Shown: piece by piece, positions 58,619-64,000 of the stretch
Layout of the letters: the number at the start of each line of letters is the position of its first letter
How positions within the stretch are numbered: the first letter of the stretch is position 1
The notes under the pieces: model-generated
Told to the model about the DNA's origin: nothing
What the model saw: only the letters and a program-made list of their open reading frames with translations
The model's database searches: none
Assembly: GCA_023014365.1 (NCBI GenBank)
Contig: JAEBUN010000043.1
Coordinates: 124,001 to 188,000 of the forward strand
Origin: Lepiota brunneoincarnata
Lineage: Eukaryota > Basidiomycota > Agaricomycetes > Agaricales > Agaricaceae
Length of the DNA stretch: 64,000 nucleotides
Reading direction: 5' to 3'
Position numbers and translations under genes: made by a program

Positions 58619-58976
58619 AGAATGTCTGATGTTCAGGAGGTGACAACTGATGCCCAAAGCCCTCAAAATATCAAAGACTCATAATTAATGTTACCCAGGT
58701 TAGGGGTTTGCTCTTGAGTAGGACAGTGTTCGAGACAAGATGTCTATACAGACTTAGTCTTGTCCTACTAGGCATGACTTGGAGACAATAGAGCACTATA
58801 AGTCCAGTTGGTTTAAGGGCAAAGAGGTATAGGAGGCAAGAACTGTATAACACTAAGATAAGGATACATGATGATGTACTGTATCCTTATATAATACTAA
58901 GTGTGGCTATGCTCCTACTATAATTGGATGGACCTGGGTAACTAATGAGTCAGAGATAAGGACCACAAGGCATAAA
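58619..58976. other. AT-rich DNA next to the Ty3 element, possibly its 3' LTR
   Basis: No coding frame. By position beyond the last element-encoded frame it could include the 3' LTR, but the 5' LTR is outside the window and no pair can be compared. A short inverted repeat lies near 58708-58775 (taggacagtg.../cttgtcctac). Confidence 0.3.
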
Positions 58977-60493
58977 CTAAATATAGTCCTTCTGATGTAC
59001 ACTACTGATTGTTTCATAGTGACATTTGATGTGGGAATGTAAACTAGATGTGACCATCCTTCTGATGTGGAATTCTGATAACATTAGGTCCTTTCTGAGA
59101 GTTGTCTTCCAATACAACTTATTAGTTTCCTTCTTCCAGATATTTGGCAAGGTAGTGGGGTTTGTAGTACTCAATCTGAGGATGTTTGGTGTAGTCTGGT
59201 CAAAGGGGAATAACTGGGAAAAATGTAGGTGTGGGGGTTCTGTGGAGGTCGAGGATAGTAGCAGTTCCTGGGGATGGGGGTTGTCCTGGGTAAAAGATGT
59301 CATAGAGAAGTTGTCAGAAATAGGGACTCTCCATTCTTTCTTCTGGTGGAGTGATTGGGTTTTCTTCAGAAGGCACCACATGGTTCTCCTGTGATATTTG
59401 ATTCAGTGACCTTGTCATAACATTCCTCATAGTAGTCATTGTTAGTGAGGTCGATATATCAATTGTGGGTCGTGGGGGTTGTTGCAGGTCAGGCTGCTGA
59501 ATTTCTAGAATAGGGTGTGTGTTGAGTCTTTCAAGCTGGGCACTCGGTTTGTTTATGGCACAGTTGAAAAATGGTGCAGTGGGGGCATCTGTATTTGATG
59601 CAGTCGTAAGAGTAATGTCCTGGAGTGTATTGCTTGCATCTAAGATAGGCAAATTGTGGGCAGTCTATAGCCCAGTGTCTGGTGTATCTACATTGAATGC
59701 AGACTGATCTGTCAGTGGTTCAGGGGTTGGTTCGTGGGTGAATGGGATTGGGGGAGTTCCGAACCAGAATGTTGTTATTGGTGATGGTATGGGAGGTGTT
59801 TCTGGTGGGGGTGATATGTCTGAATGGGTTTCTGGTGTTTGTGGGTTTCTTTCCCTTATTGGGAGTGGTGGTGGTGGTGACAGGGGTAGGGGTAGTCATG
59901 ACAGTGGGGGAGATGGTTGTGGTGGGGGGCTTCAAGGAATGAATCTCATCTCATTTGGGTATGTTCTTTGACACCTTGGACATGAGGCTCAATCGTGTTC
60001 AGAAAAGTTCCTCAAGTGATTCTGCCCAGGCTCGTTGCATATTGTATACAGCAGTGAGAGCCTTAGTCTGTCATACATGGTGGGCATAGTTGGCCCAAAG
60101 TTGTCTGTCGTATTCTGAAATTGGAGATTGTTCCAATCTATGAGTAAAGGTTCAGCTGGTGGCAGCCTTGTGCAGATCTCTGTTAGAAGGGTGATCTGGT
60201 CTCTGTGGTCATACTCCAGCTGAGTGGAATCTAAGGGAGGCAGCTGGGGCAACTGTGGGTTCTGGAGTGGCATTGGGGTCAAGGGTCTCATCTCTATCAG
60301 TGGTGTAGGCTGTGGCAAAGGTGTGAGAGGGGATGTGGAGAGACAGGGCTGGAACAGGAGTTATTTGAAGTGTTGTATGTTCAATGTTCTGGTCATTGAT
60401 GATGATTATTGATGATGAGGAGGAGGTAGGGGAAGGTGTTGTGGAAAAGGGGGGAGTGGTTTGAGGGTGAGTGAGATCAAGGTTTATGGACAT
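58977..60493 (-). pseudogene. Element-encoded zinc-knuckle protein downstream of pol (decayed)
   Basis: It opens with an ATG at 60493, a few bases past the pol stop, with a Pro/Thr/Ser-rich N-terminus (60209-60493). A frame change follows into 'DYHRDQITLLTEICTRLPP'-like text (59989-60318), then a CPRC motif near 59985, and near 59640-59705 a CCHC knuckle (CIQCRYTRHWAIDC) followed by a second one whose second Cys is now Tyr (CKQY...HYSYDC). The rest is Pro/Thr-rich to 58977. Stops and shifts make it non-functional. Zinc knuckles normally belong to Gag upstream of pol; this one lies downstream on the same strand. Confidence 0.5.
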
Positions 60494-60496
60494 CTT

Positions 60497-63400
60497 TTAA
60501 ATTGTTTTGTTGTGGGAGCAAAGTTGTTTCTGGTAGGTTCTGGTGGGTTCCTGATCTTTCTGGGGAATTCCATGGGCTTCTTTATACTTGGTTAAGTATT
60601 CTTCAGCATTTGTGCAGAGTGTTTCATCAGTGATCCATTTGTTCTCTGTGTGGGAGTATCCTTTCCATTTGATGTAGTATTGGAGTTTTCCGCAATATTG
60701 GCAGTGATTGAGAATGGTTTCAATTTCATATTCTTCTTCTTCATTGATGATGTCAGGTGGTGGTGGTGTCAGATAAGATCCATATGCTTCTGTTTTGTTG
60801 AATGGGGTGAGAAGGTTTTGATGGAATACTGGGTGTATCTTCCATTTGATTGGAAGTTGGAGTTTGTATGTCATTGGTGACAGGACTTCTTTGATGATGA
60901 ATGGTCCTAGTCATTTTGGGGATATTTTTTGTGGTTGGAATGGAAATTCGAGATTCTTGGCTTCTAGCCATACTTTCTGACATGTTTCAAGGGGTTTGGC
61001 AGTTCTTCTGCTTCTTTGTTTCATAATATCAGTGGCTATTTGGTGAGCGGTGTGTGCTTCTTTTCAGGCATCATCTAGAAGTCTGATGCAATCATCTACT
61101 GATGGAAAGTTCAATGTTTCCATGATGGTGGGGATTGCTGGAGGGTTGTATCCCATGATCAGTTTGAAAGGGGATTTTTGGTTCTTGGCATGTGTTTTGG
61201 AGTTGTGGGAGAATTTGAGGATTGGAAGTGTCTCTGACCATTTGTGAGGGTTTCTGGTGCAGTATATGGATAGATAGGTTTCTATTTCTTGGTTGTATTG
61301 TTTGGTTGTTCCATCTGTTTGTGGATGGTAGGCGGTAGAGAAGGCTTGTTTGATGTTTAATCATTTTGCTAGTTGTCTGAGGGATTGGGCGGCAAATCTA
61401 GGATCTCTGTCTGATATGATTCTGTCAGGGAGACCATATCTTGTGACTACTTTTTTGATAAGAAGTCTTCTGATGTCGTTGGCTGTGGTGTTTTCTGATG
61501 TAGGGATGAAAAGTACCCCCTTCATAAGGCTGTGGTCCACCACAGACAATATGGCATTGTTTTCCATGGATGGTGGGAGGCTGGTGATTAGATCCCAAGA
61601 GATCTGACTAAATGGGCATAGTGAAGATGCCGGTTGGATGGGTTGGATTGGGGCATGATCTGGTTATCAGATGATTTTGTGTTGCTGACACTCTGGACAG
61701 CCTTTAACATAATTCTTTATGAATGTTGACATTCCTGGCCAATATACTTCTTTCTTGGCAAGGCGGTATGTTTCCTGTTCTCTAGGGTGGCCATGTGTAG
61801 GGTGGTTGTGGTATCTTGCAATGACATCATGTCTGAGTTGGAGGTCTTCTGGAATGATCACTTGTTCTTGGAATGTGAGGAGTGGACCATTTGAGGTTGG
61901 AACTGTTCCAAAGTCTTTATCAGTGGTGTTAAGGTGGGATTCCTTTAGGAGTTTGAATGCTTTGGTAGTTCTAGCATCATACTTGGGTGATTCCGTGATT
62001 CTTTCTTGGAGTTCCATATTGATGGTGGCAATAAAGAGGTGTTCTGGGAGTACTTGATCAAGTTTTGATCTTCTATGTTGGCTGCAGTGACAAAGAGGTT
62101 GTCTGGAAGCATGGTAATGTCTTCGTTAATGTTATCCTTGTCAGGGATGTGGTCTGGACGTCTTGATAGAGTGTCTGGTGCAGGAATCTTTGATCCTGGG
62201 ACATATTCTAATTTGAAGTTGTAGTTGGCAAGGGTCTGGACCCATCATGCTTGTTGGCAGTTGATTTTCTGGGGTTTATGCCAATATGTGAGGTTTTGGT
62301 GGTCTGTTCTGATGCAGACGGTATGGGGGCTGCCAAGGAGGTAGTGGTGCCATTCTTTGAGGGCTCGGATAATAGCAAGGAGTTCCCTGTCATAGATGTC
62401 ATAGTTGTGTTCTGCTGGTCCAAATGTCTTTGAATAGAATGATATGGGTTTCCATATTCCGTTGATGTCATGTTGATATAAGACAGCTCCTGATGCGAAT
62501 TTGGAAGCATTAGCTTCTATCTCAAAGGGTTTTGTGGAGTTGGGCATAAGGAGCACTGGTTCCTTTAGAAATTTGTTCTTGAGCATTTTGAATGCTTTTT
62601 GTTGTTCTTCTTTCCATTCAAATTTGTTTGATTTGGATAGAAGCTGGTTCAGGGGTTTGGTGTGGTGGGAGTAACTACAGATGAACTTCCAGTAGAAGTT
62701 GCAGAATCCAATGAATTTCTGAATGTGTCAGACTGTTTTTGGCACTGGCCAGTCTTCTATTCCCTTGAGTTTTCCAGGATCCATCTTTATTTTGTCCAGT
62801 GTGATGATCATGCCTAGATATTCAAGTCATTGTTTGTTGAACTTGCATTTCTCCATTTTGAGGTAGAGGTCAATTTCCTGTAGGATTTGTAGTACTTTTT
62901 CCATAAGTCTGTTGGTTTCTTCTTGGGTTTTGCCATAGATTAGGATATCATCCATATAGATGATGATTCCTCCTTTCTCCATTATTTTGGAGAACAACAT
63001 GTCCATCATATGTTGGAATGTTGTGGGACTATTGCAAAGTCCAATAAACATCACAGTTGGTTTGAAAAGACCCATAGGAGTCTTGAATGCTGCTTTCCAT
63101 TGGTTGCTATTTTTGATTCTGACATTATTGTATCCTAGGTGGATGTCAAGCTTAGTGAAGTATTTAGCTCCTTTGAGTTTATCCATGATAGAGGAGATCA
63201 TGGGGATTGGGTAGGTATTTTTGACAGTGTGATTGTTTAGATAACAATAGTCTTGGCAAGGTCGGAGGTCTCCTCCTTTCTTGGCAACAAAGAAGAAGGG
63301 TGATGCCATAGGGGATTTTGAAGGGCAGATGTACCCTTTTTGGAGGTTTTCATCTATGAATTCTTTGAGTGCCTTTTCTTCAGCAGGTGCTACTTGATAG

Positions 63401-64000
63401 GGTTTCATTGATTTCGCTTCAAATGTTGGTTTTAGTTTGATTTTATGATTAAATGTTCTTGATGGTGGGAATCATTCGGAGGCTTTCTTGTTGAATATTT
63501 TAGCCCATCAGGTGAATCTCTGAGGAATCTCAGGTAGTTCTTTGTTTGATTCCAGTTGTTTTCCTTTTTGGTTTGCCAATTTTGTTGGATTGTGTTGCTC
63601 ATTATGGAGCATTATGGCATGTGTGGCTTTGGCATTTACTTCTAATGGGATTAGAAGCATCGGGTTCATTTCTCTTTCTAAAGAGAAGATGTCAAGGTCA
63701 ATGTTTGAAAGGTTGACATATTCTTCTGGGTTATCCTTAGGTTGAGAGGTTTTTCCACCCATTATGTCTATGGCAATAGAGTTAAGTTTGACAGGTCATT
63801 GTAAGGTTCTGAGGAGTTTGGAAAAGTCCTGGTGATCGATTTGGGGTTTCCAAGAGAAAGTCTTGGTCTTCTAGTTAATGTCAGGGTTGTATTGTTCCAA
63901 CCAGGGAAATCCGATGATGAGATCTTTTTCACCAGTGTTTGTGACATATGCTTCTAGCATGCAATCTCTTCCATCAATGATGGTTCTGATTTTGATGCAT
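60497..64000 (-). mobile_element. Ty3/Gypsy chromovirus pol, inactivated (runs off right edge)
   Basis: Minus-strand order from the right edge: end of an aspartic protease ('IIGFPWLEQYNPDIN', ~63870-63930); reverse transcriptase (62827-63408, with YMDD intact near 62960); RNase H (62245-62586); integrase zinc finger (61667-62017, H-x6-H and CPEC); integrase core (61092-61600, with SDRDPRF); and a C-terminal chromodomain (60497-60874, 'EYEIETILN...YYIKWKGY...NKWI'). That order and the chromodomain define a Ty3 chromovirus. Many TGA stops break the frame (for example 63486, 62827, 62728, 62245, 61667, 61361, 61064, 60911), mostly at positions where the family has Arg. Catalytic residues are also lost: RNase H ADAS-type Asp to Asn (EANAS), integrase DDE Glu to Lys (DGTTKQYNQ). 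The gag start and 5' LTR are beyond the window. Confidence 0.88.

Noticed and set aside
60497..64000. Reassigned TGA codon (Trp or Arg) in the Ty3 element
   Set aside because: TGG is used for Trp directly next to a TGA near 62242, neighbouring nuclear genes (PL14, DUF4139, TPR-CHAT) end in TGA, and catalytic residues are also mutated. Mutation is the simpler explanation.
1..64000. tRNA, rRNA and other structural RNA genes
   Set aside because: No stretch with cloverleaf arms and A/B box motifs, or rRNA core sequence, was recognised on either strand by eye.

Overview
The window is nuclear DNA of a filamentous basidiomycete, most likely Agaricomycetes. Genes are split by many 43-105 nt GT-AG introns, and the gene families (P-loop/nuclease 'Crinkler-RHS' type proteins, TPR-CHAT proteins, NACHT fragments, PL14 lyase, chromodomain Ty3 elements) are typical of that class. 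No prokaryotic organisation, CRISPR array or RNA gene was seen.

Layout. (1) 1-2.8 kb: the 5' part of a P-loop/REase-type gene on the minus strand plus a repeat element. (2) 4.6-6.2 kb: a decayed retroelement. (3) 6.5-14.3 kb: three ordinary, apparently intact host genes: a secreted polysaccharide lyase (PL14), ZPR1, and a DUF4139/MuiA-like protein. (4) 14.4-16.7 kb: a hAT-like MITE, a gag-like fragment, and a stray copy of part of DUF4139 exon 2. (5) 16.85-20.33 kb: a full-length P-loop/REase gene, inverted relative to the one at the left edge, so the host genes lie between two inverted copies. (6) 20.5-24.9 kb: a NACHT fragment, a broken unknown gene, a PCL/Pho80-type cyclin and a second copy of the repeat element. 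(7) 24.9-56.1 kb: a tandem segmental duplication. The first unit has an intact UCH-type deubiquitinase (24947-26348) and an intact TPR-CHAT gene (28702-33913, 25 nearly identical 45-residue repeats). The next two units (36.2-46.6 and 46.6-56.1 kb) carry broken P-loop/REase and UCH copies and damaged TPR-CHAT paralogues of 14 and 13 repeats. A fourth unit is cut off at about 56813. (8) 56.8-64 kb: AT-rich, CpG-poor DNA with a hAT-like element bounded by a perfect 8-bp target duplication and a minus-strand Ty3 chromovirus inactivated by transitions.

The most interesting system is the TPR-CHAT cluster. It pairs a caspase-like CHAT protease domain with repeats homogenised to near identity, the architecture and evolutionary mode expected of a fungal NLR-like or allorecognition/cell-death receptor. 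It was amplified together with pieces of an NTPase-nuclease gene and a deubiquitinase. Function is inferred from families only. Exon boundaries were assigned by hand from splice consensus, frame and family similarity.
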